Below, one piece after another: positions 24,800-33,857 of a DNA stretch of 44,014 nucleotides. Each line of letters opens with the position of its first letter. The stretch's first letter is position 1. Where the stretch lies: NCBI GenBank assembly GCA_016285075.1, contig JAEEQB010000041.1, positions 1 to 44,014 of the forward strand. The letters run 5' to 3'. The stretch comes from Prevotella sp. Lineage in GTDB: Bacteria; Bacteroidota; Bacteroidia; Bacteroidales; Bacteroidaceae. The notes beneath the pieces are model-generated. The model saw only the letters and a program-made list of their open reading frames with translations, was not told where the DNA came from and did no database searches. The position numbers and the translations under genes are program-made.

Positions 24800-26938
24800 A
24801 TGAACAGACTACTATCTGTATGTTTTATGATGATGGCTGTTGTATTGACAGCCGAAGCTCAACCATCGAGGTGGAGCAGCAGACGACTACCCACACAAGA
24901 GAGTGACGAGTTTTTCAAGACGGAGGAGGCGCGTCGTATCGGTGATCAGGTGCTGCTCTATCAAAGGGTGACAGGAGGCTGGCCTAAGAATATCAATATG
25001 GCCATACCTATTACTGATGAGGAACGTGAAAAAGTGATGAGGGACAAGTCACGTCGTGATGATTCAACGACGGACAACGGTGCCACGAACATGCAGATGC
25101 TCTATTTGGCACGCCTCTATCAGGCTACAAAAGATAAACGCTATAAAGAGGGTTTCCAAAGGGCTGTTGACTATTTGCTGAGCGGACAATACGAGAATGG
25201 CGGATGGCCCCAGTTCTGGCCAGAGATGCAAGGATACCAGATACACATTACTTATAATGATGATGCGATGGTGAACACCATGAACCTGCTGCGCAGCGTT
25301 GCGGAACAGGAAGCACCCTATCAGGGACTTGCGGACAAGAAGCAGCGTCAGCGTTGCATGGAAGCCTTTGACAAGGGCGTGAAGTGTATCCTGAAAACAC
25401 AGATACGTGACAAGAACGGACAACTGACAGTATGGTGCCAGCAGCACTATCGTGACAACTATCAGCCGGCACCGGCACGGGCTTACGAATTGCCTTCATA
25501 TTGCACCATGGAGAGTGCGAGTATCGTGCGTTTACTGATGTCACTCCCTAAGCCCGATGATAGGGTGAAGCAAGCTGTGAATGCTGCCATGGAATGGTTT
25601 GACAAGTATAAGCTGACAGGACTGCGCATTGAACGCCGGGGGCCTTGGGCAAGCATAGAAGGTGATACACGGCTGGTGGAGGATCCAAACACCAGTCCTC
25701 TGTGGGCACGCTATTACGATCTGGAATATAGTGAGCCCTATGTCTGTGACCGTGACGGACTGCCACGCAGACATCTGGAGGATATTGGTCATGAGCGTCG
25801 TAACGGCTATGCATGGTTCGGCGAGCGCCCTGGAGAACTCTATCCTCTTTATGACAAATGGGCGGATCAATATGACCCAGCACACAAGGTAAACATCAGT
25901 CTGACAACCAAGGGTGCCAATGAGAACGGTCTCATTGAGATGTTTCGCCAACCTGTGAGGAACCAAAATGACTTCGATGCCGTGGTGAATGCAGGAGAAA
26001 GCATCCAGAAAGCCATCGAGCAAGCTCCGTTGAAGCCAGAAAAGCCTTATAAGATTTTCATTCGCAAAGGAATATATCAGCAGAAAGTCATAGTAGACCG
26101 GCCAAACATCGTGTTGGTTGGCGAGCAACGCGACAGCACCTGCATCATATTGGCAGAGACCGAAGAAACACGTATCATCAAGGAGTATAACGGCCAACCA
26201 GTACACCACGGTGTGGTAGTGCTGCAGGAAGGAGCCAATGACTGCGTCATCTGTGGACTGACCATATACAACAACTATGGAACAACAGTAGAACCAGGCA
26301 ATACCAAGCATCAGATGGCTGTCTATGGAAGAGCTACACGAACCATCATCCTCAATAGCAATATCTGGGCTGACGGCAACGATGCCCTTTCGTTGTGGGC
26401 TCCTGGCGGAGGTATGTATTACCACGCCGATCTCTTCTTGCGTTGTCCGGGAGTTGATTTCCTGTGTCCACGTGGCTGGTGCTTTGCCACACGATGCCGT
26501 TTCTATGGCGATGGAAAGGCTATCTTGTGGCATGACGGACGGGGTGGGGAAGACCAGAAACTGGTGGTAACCAACTCCGTGTTTGATGCCAAGCGTCCTA
26601 CTCCTCTGGGACGCTATCATCATGACTCACAGTTCTACATCTCCAGTTGCAAACTGTCGGAGAATATCCTTGACCGTGACATAGAACATGCCTACAAAGG
26701 ACGAACCGCAGAGGAGATGGCGCTGGAAGGAAAGGTATTGGATCCCTGTCCGTTGGGACAACGGACCTATTATTATGGGAACTATCGTGAGGGAGGTCAC
26801 GGCGGATGGCTGAACGACAATCTGAAACAGGCTCCTGGCAGCCCTGATTATTACAATATGACAGCTCAATGGACCTTTGGCGGCAGGTGGGATCCAGAAC
26901 AACGTATCCGTGACTTGTGGAATGTGTTGGCCTATTGA
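24800..26938 (+). CDS. Pectate lyase (PL10) and pectin esterase (CE8) fusion
   Basis: This 712-residue secreted enzyme has a signal peptide ending LTAEA at about residue 20. Residues about 40-350 are a PL10-type pectate lyase: VTGGWPKNINM, DNGATNMQM, GGWPQFWP and CTMESASIVR. Residues about 385-700 are a CE8-type pectin methylesterase with a right-handed helix. The oxyanion Gln lies in HQMAVYGR, and the two catalytic Asp are D528 (DGNDALSLW) and D553 (CPGVDFLCPRG); the substrate Arg lies in PLGRYHH. The fused order lets the esterase remove methyl groups so the lyase can cut the backbone. PL10-CE8 fusions are known in Bacteroidota. It follows the GH43 gene by 77 bp. Confidence 0.87.
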   Translation: MNRLLSVCFMMMAVVLTAEAQPSRWSSRRLPTQESDEFFKTEEARRIGDQVLLYQRVTGGWPKNINMAIPITDEEREKVMRDKSRRDDSTTDNGATNMQMLYLARLYQATKDKRYKEGFQRAVDYLLSGQYENGGWPQFWPEMQGYQIHITYNDDAMVNTMNLLRSVAEQEAPYQGLADKKQRQRCMEAFDKGVKCILKTQIRDKNGQLTVWCQQHYRDNYQPAPARAYELPSYCTMESASIVRLLMSLPKPDDRVKQAVNAAMEWFDKYKLTGLRIERRGPWASIEGDTRLVEDPNTSPLWARYYDLEYSEPYVCDRDGLPRRHLEDIGHERRNGYAWFGERPGELYPLYDKWADQYDPAHKVNISLTTKGANENGLIEMFRQPVRNQNDFDAVVNAGESIQKAIEQAPLKPEKPYKIFIRKGIYQQKVIVDRPNIVLVGEQRDSTCIILAETEETRIIKEYNGQPVHHGVVVLQEGANDCVICGLTIYNNYGTTVEPGNTKHQMAVYGRATRTIILNSNIWADGNDALSLWAPGGGMYYHADLFLRCPGVDFLCPRGWCFATRCRFYGDGKAILWHDGRGGEDQKLVVTNSVFDAKRPTPLGRYHHDSQFYISSCKLSENILDRDIEHAYKGRTAEEMALEGKVLDPCPLGQRTYYYGNYREGGHGGWLNDNLKQAPGSPDYYNMTAQWTFGGRWDPEQRIRDLWNVLAY

Positions 26939-26989
26939 ACAAAGGCCTTGTGGCTGATATTACAGCGCATCAGCGCTGCCGAAAGGCTG

Positions 26990-27117
26990 AGAAACCGCCG
27001 TATGCGGAACCCTATGTACGGTGGTTATACCAACATTGGAATATCGGTGGTGTGAGAGGACAAGTGAACACGAAAAGAGGTGAACACCTCTGATTAGTGT
27101 TCACCTCCTACTTGATT
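26990..27117 (+). other. Fragment resembling the 3' end (domains V-VI) of a group II intron
   Basis: ACCGCCGTA at 26994-27002 pairs with TACGGTGGT at 27017-27025 (one G-U), flanking TGCGGAACCCTATG. This matches from memory the domain V hairpin of Bacteroidota group II introns. GTGTGAGAGGAC follows at 27050, then a stem GAGGTGAACAC (27077-27087) with GTGTTCACCTC (27097-27107), the domain VI position, and CTACTTGATT (27108-27117), resembling the intron end. About 25 extra bases separate the domain V-like stem from GTGAGAGG, and no reverse transcriptase gene precedes it, so it is a decayed remnant. Confidence 0.5.
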
Positions 27118-27130
27118 AGGTCTGCAGAAT

Positions 27131-28402
27131 TTACTCACCCTTGATGGCTGCTACACCAGGGAGAACCTTGCCTTCGATGGCCTCGAGCAGGGCACCACCA
27201 CCAGTAGAGATGTAAGATACCTGGTCTGCCAATCCGAACTTATTGACACAAGCCACGGAGTCGCCACCACCAATCAGGGAGAAGGCACCCTCGGCAGTTG
27301 CCTGAGCGATAGCCTCGCCAATGGCACGTGAACCAGCGGTGAAGCTGTCACACTCGAATACACCGGCAGGACCGTTCCACAGGATGGTCTTAGCACCAGC
27401 GATGGCCTTACGGAAGTCCTCCTGAGAAGCAGGACCTGCGTCAACGCCCTCGAAACCGGCAGGCACCTTGTTGGCTGGGCATGTGATGATCTCAGCACCC
27501 TCCTTGACAGTCATTGAGCCGAAGTCAAGGCCGTTGGTGGCTGTGCAGTCAGAGCCCAAGATCAGCTCTACGCCATTCTTCTTAGCCAGCTCCTCAACAC
27601 CCAGGGCTACATCAAGCTTGTCGAGCTCGACGATGGAGTTTCCAATCTCACCGTCGTGAGCCTTAGCGAAAGTATATGTCATACCGCCGCAGAGAATAAG
27701 CTTGTCAACCTTGCCAAGCAGGTTCTCAATGATGCCAATCTTAGAAGAGACCTTGGAACCACCCATGATGGCTACGAAGGGGCGTTTGATGTTGCTGAGC
27801 ACATTGTCAACAGCCTGGACTTCCTTCTCCATGAGCAGACCCAGCATTTTGTTGTCTGCATCGAAATAGTCGGCAATCACAGCGGTAGAAGCATGCTTGC
27901 GGTGAGCTGTACCAAAAGCGTCCATGACATAGCAGTCAGCATAGCTGGCCAGAGTCTTGGCAAACTCCTTCTGGCTGGCCTTCATGGCCTTCTTTGCCTC
28001 GTCGTATTCGGGAGTACCCTTCTCAACGCCTACGGGCTTACCCTCTTCCTCAGGATAGTAGCGGAGGTTCTCAAGAAGCAGAGCCTCGCCCATCTTCAGG
28101 GCTGCAGCAGCATCGGCAGCCTTGGCGCAGTCAGGTGCGAAAGCCACGGGAACACCCAGCGCCTTCTCTACAGCCTCGCGGATCTGGCCTAAAGAGAGCT
28201 TGGGATTAACCTTGCCTTTGGGCTTACCCATGTGGCTCATGATGATAGTAGCACCACCGTCAGCCAGGATCTTCTTCAGGGTAGGCAGAGCGCCACGGAT
28301 ACGGGTGTCGTCGGTTATTTTACCATTCTCGTCAAGGGGTACGTTGAAATCTACACGTACGATTGCCTTCTTACCGGCAAAGTTGAATTCGTTGATAGTC
28401 AT
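27131..28402 (-). CDS. pgk: Phosphoglycerate kinase
   Basis: This 423-residue protein is a full-length cytosolic glycolytic enzyme; most bacterial Pgk proteins have about 390-420 residues. It transfers a phosphate between 1,3-bisphosphoglycerate and ADP. Seen motifs: [13 protein letters not shown] near the N-terminus (substrate loop with the binding Arg), [23 protein letters not shown] (nucleotide side), [10 protein letters not shown] and GGGDSVA near the end. It lies 45 bp from the serS end, but its own ATG is not preceded by a recognisable -7 element, so it may be transcribed with serS. The group II intron-like stem beyond its stop could help end transcription. Confidence 0.95.
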   Translation of the reverse strand: MTINEFNFAGKKAIVRVDFNVPLDENGKITDDTRIRGALPTLKKILADGGATIIMSHMGKPKGKVNPKLSLGQIREAVEKALGVPVAFAPDCAKAADAAAALKMGEALLLENLRYYPEEEGKPVGVEKGTPEYDEAKKAMKASQKEFAKTLASYADCYVMDAFGTAHRKHASTAVIADYFDADNKMLGLLMEKEVQAVDNVLSNIKRPFVAIMGGSKVSSKIGIIENLLGKVDKLILCGGMTYTFAKAHDGEIGNSIVELDKLDVALGVEELAKKNGVELILGSDCTATNGLDFGSMTVKEGAEIITCPANKVPAGFEGVDAGPASQEDFRKAIAGAKTILWNGPAGVFECDSFTAGSRAIGEAIAQATAEGAFSLIGGGDSVACVNKFGLADQVSYISTGGGALLEAIEGKVLPGVAAIKGE

Positions 28403-28447
28403 AATTATATAATGTTTAAGAGTTAATGAATTGTCATTTTTGAAGGG

Positions 28448-29767
28448 TTAGTCAATAAGGTCGAATCCTGTGTAGGGCACCAATGCTTTGGGAATGCGGA
28501 TACCCTCGGGTGTCTGATTGTTTTCCAGGAGTGCTGCAACGATGCGAGGCAGGGCAAGGGCAGAGCCGTTGAGCGTATGGCAGAGCTCTGTCTTCTTCGT
28601 GTCCTGACGGCGATAGCGGCATTTCAGACGATTGGCCTGATAGGTGTCGAAGTTGGAAACACTGGAAACCTCCAGCCAGCGGCCTTGGGCTTCGCTGTAA
28701 ACTTCAAAGTCATAGCAGATGGAACTGGTAAAGGATTGATCTCCACCGCATAGCAGTAAGATTCGGTAGGGAAGCTCCAGCTTCTTTAATAGCCCCTCAA
28801 CGTGCTCCAGCATCTCCTTGTGACTTTCCTTAGAGTGCTCAGGCTTGTCAATACGGACAATTTCGATCTTTGAGAATTCATGGAGCCGGTTCAATCCGCG
28901 CACATCTTTACCATAGCTTCCTGCTTCGCGCCGGAAGCACTCGGTATAGGCACAGTTCTTGATAGGAAGTTGAGCTTCATCGAGAATCACATCGCGATAG
29001 ATGTTCGTTACGGGAACCTCTGCCGTGGGGATGAGATAGAAGTCATCCACTTCGCAATGATACATCTGTCCCTCTTTGTCAGGCAACTGCCCTGTACCGT
29101 AGCCAGAAGCAGCATTGACCACTGTGGGAGGCATGATCTCTGTATAGCCACTTTTGTTGGCTTCTGCTAGGAAGAAGTTGATGAGTGCACGCTGCAGCTG
29201 GGCACCTTTGCCAATGTATACAGGGAAACCTGCACCGGTAATCTTCACACCGAGATCAAAATCTATCAGGTTGTACTTCTTGGCCAGCTCCCAGTGGGGC
29301 AGGGGATTGTCTATTCCCAATTTGGGGTTCACTGTCCAGTTGCCAACGGTATCTTCTTCAGTGCATTCCTTCAGGTTGCTTTTCACTACACGGTTGTCTT
29401 CAGCGGCCACACCTTCTGGTACCTCGTCATAGGGAATATTAGGTATTTGGCAGAGCAGGGTGGTCATTTCCTCCTGTGCACTAGACATCTGTTCCTCCAA
29501 CTGCTTGTTGGTTTCCTTCATGGCTGATACAGACTCCTTGATGGCGTTGGCTTCGTCCTTCCGTCCTTCTTTCATGAGTGCACCTATCTGGGCAGCCAGT
29601 TTCTTTGCCTCAGACAGGTTCTTGTCTAATTGCTGTTGTGCCTCTCGGCGTTGCTTGTCAATGGCCAGCACCTGGCCAATAGCTTCACGGGCTCCTTTGA
29701 AGTGTTTTTTCTCAAGGCCCTTGATTACATGTTCAGTTTCCTCACTGATGAGTTTGAGTGTCAACAT
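28448..29767 (-). CDS. serS: Seryl-tRNA synthetase
   Basis: This 439-residue class II aminoacyl-tRNA synthetase charges tRNA-Ser. The N-terminal 110 residues form the long coiled-coil arm that grips the tRNA variable arm. Class II motif 2 is FRREAGSYGKDVRGLNRLHEFSKIE and motif 3 is ALPRIVAALLENNQ. HWELAKKYNLIDF is the typical entry to the catalytic domain. The ATG at 29767 is correct because the sequence MLTLKLI starts the arm. A promoter precedes it. The next gene downstream is pgk on the same strand. Confidence 0.95.
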   Translation of the reverse strand: MLTLKLISEETEHVIKGLEKKHFKGAREAIGQVLAIDKQRREAQQQLDKNLSEAKKLAAQIGALMKEGRKDEANAIKESVSAMKETNKQLEEQMSSAQEEMTTLLCQIPNIPYDEVPEGVAAEDNRVVKSNLKECTEEDTVGNWTVNPKLGIDNPLPHWELAKKYNLIDFDLGVKITGAGFPVYIGKGAQLQRALINFFLAEANKSGYTEIMPPTVVNAASGYGTGQLPDKEGQMYHCEVDDFYLIPTAEVPVTNIYRDVILDEAQLPIKNCAYTECFRREAGSYGKDVRGLNRLHEFSKIEIVRIDKPEHSKESHKEMLEHVEGLLKKLELPYRILLLCGGDQSFTSSICYDFEVYSEAQGRWLEVSSVSNFDTYQANRLKCRYRRQDTKKTELCHTLNGSALALPRIVAALLENNQTPEGIRIPKALVPYTGFDLID

Positions 29768-29807
29768 AATTACGGATTTACGTTTTTACGATTTTGTTTT
29801 GCGCCTG

Positions 29808-29837
29808 CAAAATTACAAAAATAGTGAGAGAAATCAA
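29808..29837 (-). promoter_or_regulatory. Promoter of serS
   Basis: On the minus strand TAATTTTG (29808-29815) matches TAnnTTTG, and a TTG at 29835-29837 is 19 bp upstream. Spacing and motif are those of a strong Bacteroidota promoter. Confidence 0.75.
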
Positions 29838-29936
29838 AAGAAAAGATTGTTTTTTCTTTTATTTGCGAAAGAAAAAGCAGATATGTAAAGCCAAATTCAA
29901 TGATGAACTGAGAAATGTAACGTACATAAAGCAGAA

Positions 29937-29963
29937 ATCCCGTTTCACAGAGTGAAACAGGAT
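29937..29963 (-). terminator. Hairpin terminator after rpmA
   Basis: The 12-bp arms 29937-29948 and 29952-29963 pair with one wobble and a 3-nt loop. On the minus strand a T-rich stretch follows. It lies 40 bp beyond the rpmA stop and should end the rplU-rpmA transcript. Confidence 0.6.
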
Positions 29964-30002
29964 TCTGTTGTTTGTTTGGAATAAATTCTGTTTGTTGTTT
30001 AC

Positions 30003-30266
30003 TTAGGCTTCAGCATTTGGAATTACTGACACAACACTCTTGTCACGTTTGCCTTTATGGAACTGTACCGTTCCGTCTACGAGAGCATAGAGCGTATCGT
30101 CCTTACCAATAGCCACATTGTTGCCCGGATTGTGCTTCGTACCGCGTTGACGGACGATGATGTTACCGGCAATGCACTGCTGTCCACCGAAAATCTTAAT
30201 GCCGAGTCGCTGTGCTGCTGACTCGCGGCCGTTCTTAGAACTACCTACACCTTTTTTATGAGCCAT
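30003..30266 (-). CDS. rpmA: Ribosomal protein bL27
   Basis: This is an 87-residue protein of normal length for bL27, a component of the 50S subunit near the peptidyl-transferase centre. The N-terminus [24 protein letters not shown] and the middle [19 protein letters not shown] pattern are family hallmarks. No Firmicutes-style cleavable N-terminal extension is present. It lies 21 bp downstream of rplU on the same strand, the usual pair. Confidence 0.96.
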   Translation of the reverse strand: MAHKKGVGSSKNGRESAAQRLGIKIFGGQQCIAGNIIVRQRGTKHNPGNNVAIGKDDTLYALVDGTVQFHKGKRDKSVVSVIPNAEA

Positions 30267-30287
30267 TTCTAAAGTCCTCCTACGGTT

Positions 30288-30605
30288 TTAAGCAATTACT
30301 GACTTGATTTCTACTTCTGTGAACTGCTCACGGTGACCGTTCTTTTTGCGAGAGTCCTTACGACGCTTCATCTTGAAAACAATCACTTTGTCACCCTTGA
30401 CAAGCGGGTTCACTACTTCACACACTACTTTGGCACCCTCTACGGTGGGAGCACCTACCTTGACTGCACCGTCAGCATCTACGAGCAGTACCTTGTCAAA
30501 TTCAACAGTCTTGCCTGCCTCAACATCTTTCATGTGATGCACGAAGAGCTTCTTGCCCTGCTCTGCCTTGAACTGTTGACCCTGAATTTCTACAATTGCG
30601 TACAT
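30288..30605 (-). CDS. rplU: Ribosomal protein bL21
   Basis: The open frame extends to 30659, but the ATG at 30605 starts the family consensus [17 protein letters not shown] and gives the expected 105 residues. The C-terminal part [17 protein letters not shown] binds 23S rRNA. It sits first in the rplU-rpmA operon, with a -7 element at 30705-30712 and a leader of about 95 nt, long enough for a leader structure although none was recognised. Confidence 0.96.
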   Translation of the reverse strand: MYAIVEIQGQQFKAEQGKKLFVHHMKDVEAGKTVEFDKVLLVDADGAVKVGAPTVEGAKVVCEVVNPLVKGDKVIVFKMKRRKDSRKKNGHREQFTEVEIKSVIA

Positions 30606-30704
30606 TTTTTTATTATTGTATTTCGGGATTTTTCCGCGAGGCGGTGTACGTCCGTACACACTTCACTCTGCCCCTTCGGACTCTAAATAGTTAATTTCGG
30701 GCTG

Positions 30705-30712
30705 CAAAATTA
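30705..30712 (-). promoter_or_regulatory. -7 promoter element of rplU-rpmA
   Basis: Reads TAATTTTG on the minus strand. A TTG lies 22 bp upstream. It is about 100 bp from the rplU start. Confidence 0.6.
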
Positions 30713-30782
30713 CAAATATTCTTTGAATTATATCCAACAGCCGATACTTTCAGTCTTGAATTTTAGTATATTTTAAAGATTT

Positions 30783-32264
30783 TTAATAGCTTCGTGCGAT
30801 AATCACACGTGCTTTTGCAGGTTTTCCACTGACCATGTCGGTGCCAGGTGTCTGCTCTACCCCAAAAGGTACGCATCGGATCGTGGCTTGTGTTTCTTCC
30901 TTGATTTGGGCCTCAGTCTCAGCTGTGCCATCCCAGTGGCAGAGGAAGAACCCACCATCCTTGACTCGCTCTTTGAACTCTTCGTAGTTGTCGCATTCGA
31001 ATATGTGCTCGTCACGATACTTACGAGCTTTCTCAAAGATGTTTTGTTGAATATCTGTGAGCAGCTCTTCAACATACTCAACAATACCCTCTATGGGGCG
31101 AGTCTCCTTCTCCAACGTGTCGCGGCGCATCACCTCGATGGTGCCGTTCTCAAGGTCACGGGCACCAAGTACCAGTCGCACGGGCACGCCCTTCAGTTCG
31201 TAGTCGGCAAATTTGAAGCCAGGACGTTTGTTGTCTGCATCATCAAATTTTACGGTAATACCCTTGTTGCGTAATTGCTCAATGATAGGTGTCACCTCTT
31301 TGTTCACTTGTTCCATCTGCTCAGGTTTAGTGGCAATAGGAATGATGACTACCTGAATAGGAGCCAGACGTGGTGGCAGCACAAGCCCATTGTCATCAGA
31401 GTGGGTCATGATAAGTGCTCCGATAAGACGTGTAGACACTCCCCAGGACGTCGCCCATACATATTCCGGCTTATTCTCTTTATTCAAATAGGTAACATCG
31501 AATGCCTTCGCGAAATTCTGACCTAGGAAGTGGCTTGTTCCGCTTTGTAGTGCTTTTCCATCCTGCATCATGGCTTCAATGGTGTATGTGTCCAAGGCAC
31601 CAGCAAAACGCTCTGTCTCGCTCTTTACACCCTGTACAACGGGTACAGCCATCCACTCTTCTGCAAACTTGGCATAGACTTTCAGCATTTTCTGTGCCTC
31701 TTCTTCAGCCTCTTCCCGGGTGGCGTGTGCGGTATGCCCCTCTTGCCAGAGGAATTCAGAAGTACGAAGGAACGGACGGGTACGCATCTCCCAGCGCATG
31801 ACATTGCACCACTGGTTGCACATCAGAGGCAGGTCGCGCCAAGAGTGAATCCAGTTCTTGTAAGTGTTCCAGATAATGGTTTCAGAGGTGGGACGTACAA
31901 TCAGTTCTTCTTCAAGCTTTGCTGCGGGATCAACTTCTACGCCGCTTTTATCCTCCTTGGCACGCAGACGGTAATGTGTCACCACGGCACACTCTTTGGC
32001 AAATCCCTCTACATGCTCGGCTTCTCGGCTTAGGAACGATTTGGGGATGAGTAGGGGGAAATATGCGTTCTGTGCGCCTGTCTCTTTGAACATCTTATCC
32101 AGTTGTTGCTGCATTTTCTCCCAGATGGCATAGCCGTAAGGTTTTATTACCATACATCCACGTACTGCCGACTGTTCGGCCAAGTCTGCTTTGACCACAA
32201 GGTCGTTGAACCACTGTGAGTAGTTTTCGGCCCGTTTTGTTAAATCTTTTAATTCTTTTGCCAT
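30783..32264 (-). CDS. proS: Prolyl-tRNA synthetase
   Basis: This 493-residue class II synthetase is of the shorter archaeal/eukaryote-like type without an editing insertion, common in Bacteroidota. Motifs: [18 protein letters not shown] at the start, motif 2 [26 protein letters not shown], motif 3 [19 protein letters not shown], and a C-terminal anticodon domain and Zn-binding-type extension ending ARVIIARSY with the terminal Tyr seen in this group. It charges tRNA-Pro. It is monocistronic, divergent from the OmpA-like gene. Confidence 0.95.
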   Translation of the reverse strand: MAKELKDLTKRAENYSQWFNDLVVKADLAEQSAVRGCMVIKPYGYAIWEKMQQQLDKMFKETGAQNAYFPLLIPKSFLSREAEHVEGFAKECAVVTHYRLRAKEDKSGVEVDPAAKLEEELIVRPTSETIIWNTYKNWIHSWRDLPLMCNQWCNVMRWEMRTRPFLRTSEFLWQEGHTAHATREEAEEEAQKMLKVYAKFAEEWMAVPVVQGVKSETERFAGALDTYTIEAMMQDGKALQSGTSHFLGQNFAKAFDVTYLNKENKPEYVWATSWGVSTRLIGALIMTHSDDNGLVLPPRLAPIQVVIIPIATKPEQMEQVNKEVTPIIEQLRNKGITVKFDDADNKRPGFKFADYELKGVPVRLVLGARDLENGTIEVMRRDTLEKETRPIEGIVEYVEELLTDIQQNIFEKARKYRDEHIFECDNYEEFKERVKDGGFFLCHWDGTAETEAQIKEETQATIRCVPFGVEQTPGTDMVSGKPAKARVIIARSY

Positions 32265-32295
32265 TGTTTTTTTTGATAAATCTGATTTTTGGGTG

Positions 32296-32303
32296 CAAAA
32301 TTA
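32296..32303 (-). promoter_or_regulatory. -7 promoter element of proS
   Basis: Reads TAATTTTG on the minus strand, 32 bp before the proS ATG. A -33 TTG is only found at 23 bp spacing. Confidence 0.55.
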
Positions 32304-32346
32304 CTAAAAAAAGTTGGTAAATGATACAAGTTTCGGATAAAAGAAT

Positions 32347-32354
32347 TAACTTTG
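32347..32354 (+). promoter_or_regulatory. -7 promoter element of the OmpA-like lipoprotein gene
   Basis: TAACTTTG matches TAnnTTTG and lies 59 bp before the ATG at 32414. No well-spaced TTG is seen, so confidence is moderate. Confidence 0.5.
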
Positions 32355-32413
32355 CAATCAGAATCGGTGAAAATGTGACTTGTAAACATTAATATTCAAA
32401 AAATTAAACGACT

Positions 32414-33115
32414 ATGAAAGGTTTGAAAACAATTGCCATCGGTCTTTGCGCAGCAATGATGATGACGGGATGTAACAACATGGGTAAAGGCGCCGCAATC
32501 GGTGCTGGTGGTGGTGCCGTTTTGGGTGCAGTAGTAGGTAAACTTGCCGGTAATATGGCTGTAGGCGCTGCTGTAGGAACAGCAGTGGGTGCCGGTGCCG
32601 GTGCGCTGATTGGTAAGCACATGGACAAGGTGAAGGCACAGTCTGAGGCCGTGCAGAATGCACAGGTGGAGTCGGTTACTGATGCTAATGGCCTTCAGGC
32701 TGTGAAGGTGACCTTTGACTCTGGTATCCTCTTTACAACAGGTAGCGCAACACTGAGTCAGACTGCAAAAAATTCTCTTACCCAGTTTGCTAACAATGTG
32801 CTGAAAGTGAATACGGACTGTGATGTGGCCATTCAGGGCTATACTGACAACCAGGGCTGGAAGAACTCCACTGCAGAACAGAGCGCTCAGAAGAATCTGA
32901 CTCTTTCCCAGCAGCGTGCTGATGCTGTGAGCAACTACTTGAAAGGCCTCGGTGTGAGTGCTACTCAGATTCGTTCAGTTGACGGATTTGGTGAGGCAAA
33001 CCCTGTTGCAGACAACTCTACTAAGGCTGGTCAGCAGCAGAATCGTCGCGTGGAGGTTTATCTCTATGCTTCTCAGGCTATGATCAAGGCTGCAGAGGCT
33101 GGTACCTTGCAGTAA
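32414..33115 (+). CDS. OmpA-family lipoprotein with glycine-zipper segment
   Basis: This is a 233-residue lipoprotein whose signal peptide ends MMMTGC at about residue 20. Residues about 25-70 are a Gly/Ala-rich glycine-zipper membrane segment (GAAIGAGGGAVLGAVVG and a second repeat). The C-terminal half is an OmpA-like peptidoglycan-binding domain: GYTDNQGW, LSQQRADAVSNYLKGLGV, and NRRVEVYL. The layout is that of YiaD-like outer-membrane lipoproteins tethering the envelope to peptidoglycan. Codon use is that of a highly expressed gene. A 12-bp repeat straddles its stop. Confidence 0.9.
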   Translation: MKGLKTIAIGLCAAMMMTGCNNMGKGAAIGAGGGAVLGAVVGKLAGNMAVGAAVGTAVGAGAGALIGKHMDKVKAQSEAVQNAQVESVTDANGLQAVKVTFDSGILFTTGSATLSQTAKNSLTQFANNVLKVNTDCDVAIQGYTDNQGWKNSTAEQSAQKNLTLSQQRADAVSNYLKGLGVSATQIRSVDGFGEANPVADNSTKAGQQQNRRVEVYLYASQAMIKAAEAGTLQ

Positions 33116-33131
33116 GAAACTGGTACCTTGC
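33099..33131. repeat. 12-bp direct repeat across the stop codon of the OmpA-like gene
   Basis: CTGGTACCTTGC occurs at 33099-33110 (coding the last residues) and again at 33120-33131, followed in both cases by an AGAAA-like stretch. It looks like a short local duplication. Confidence 0.7.
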
Positions 33132-33155
33132 TTGTAGCTAGAAAAGGTTAAGACA

Positions 33156-33854
33156 TTGAAAATTATCAAGAAAATAATCAAGGGAATCGTGGTGGCATTC
33201 TTTGCCTCCACGATTCTTTCTGTTGTGATATTGCGTTTCATTCCTGTGTGGTTCACTCCATTGATGTTTATCCGTTGTGGAGAACAGATCAGTGATGGCC
33301 GTGAATTGAAACTTAAACATTCATGGGTGTCTTTGGATGAGATGTCTCCGTCCATGCCTGTGGCTGTAATAGCCAGTGAGGATGCCAATTTCCTGAAGCA
33401 TCACGGTTTCGACTACAAGGCCATCGAAAATGCTGCAATTCGGAACAAGAAGCATCCGGAAAAGCAGAGGTTAGGCGCATCCACCATATCCCAGCAGACA
33501 GCAAAAAACGTGTTTCTCTGGCCTGGCCGTTCCTGGGTAAGAAAGGGATTTGAGGTCTATTTCACAACTTTGATTGAACTGTTGTGGTCAAAGCAGCGAA
33601 TTATGGAAGTATACTTGAATTCCATCGAGATGGGTGAAGGCATCTATGGGGTAGAGTCTGTGGCACGTCATCACTTTGGTACAACAGCCAAGGCCTTAAG
33701 CCGTTCTCAATGCGCATTGATAGCAGCGACATTGCCCAATCCGCGAAAGTTTTCAAGTAAGAATCCCAGCAGCTATGTTCTGAAAAGACAGAAGAGGATT
33801 ATGCATGAAATGAAATTCGTTCCATCTTTTCCTCAAGAAGGGAAAGACAAGTAG
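33156..33854 (+). CDS. mtgA: Monofunctional peptidoglycan glycosyltransferase
   Basis: This 232-residue protein is a GT51 enzyme with one N-terminal membrane anchor (residues about 8-30) and no transpeptidase domain. The TTG at 33156 is the likely start since the anchor begins at once. Motifs: the catalytic Glu in ASEDANFLKHHGFD, GASTISQQTAKNVFLW, and KQRIMEVYLNSIEMGEGIYG with the second Glu. It polymerises lipid II into glycan strands. It lies 40 bp after the OmpA-like gene. Its stop is only 3 bp from the convergent C11 gene. Confidence 0.92.
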   Translation: MKIIKKIIKGIVVAFFASTILSVVILRFIPVWFTPLMFIRCGEQISDGRELKLKHSWVSLDEMSPSMPVAVIASEDANFLKHHGFDYKAIENAAIRNKKHPEKQRLGASTISQQTAKNVFLWPGRSWVRKGFEVYFTTLIELLWSKQRIMEVYLNSIEMGEGIYGVESVARHHFGTTAKALSRSQCALIAATLPNPRKFSSKNPSSYVLKRQKRIMHEMKFVPSFPQEGKDK

Positions 33855-33857
33855 GTG

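Noticed and set aside
26940..27130. Simple intrinsic terminator for pgk
   Set aside because: The 27077-27107 stem has no T-tract on either side, and the surrounding pattern fits a group II intron end better.
32396..32663. Three antisense frames opposite the OmpA-like gene
   Set aside because: They mirror the Gly/Ala-rich zipper of the real gene and have no start signals.
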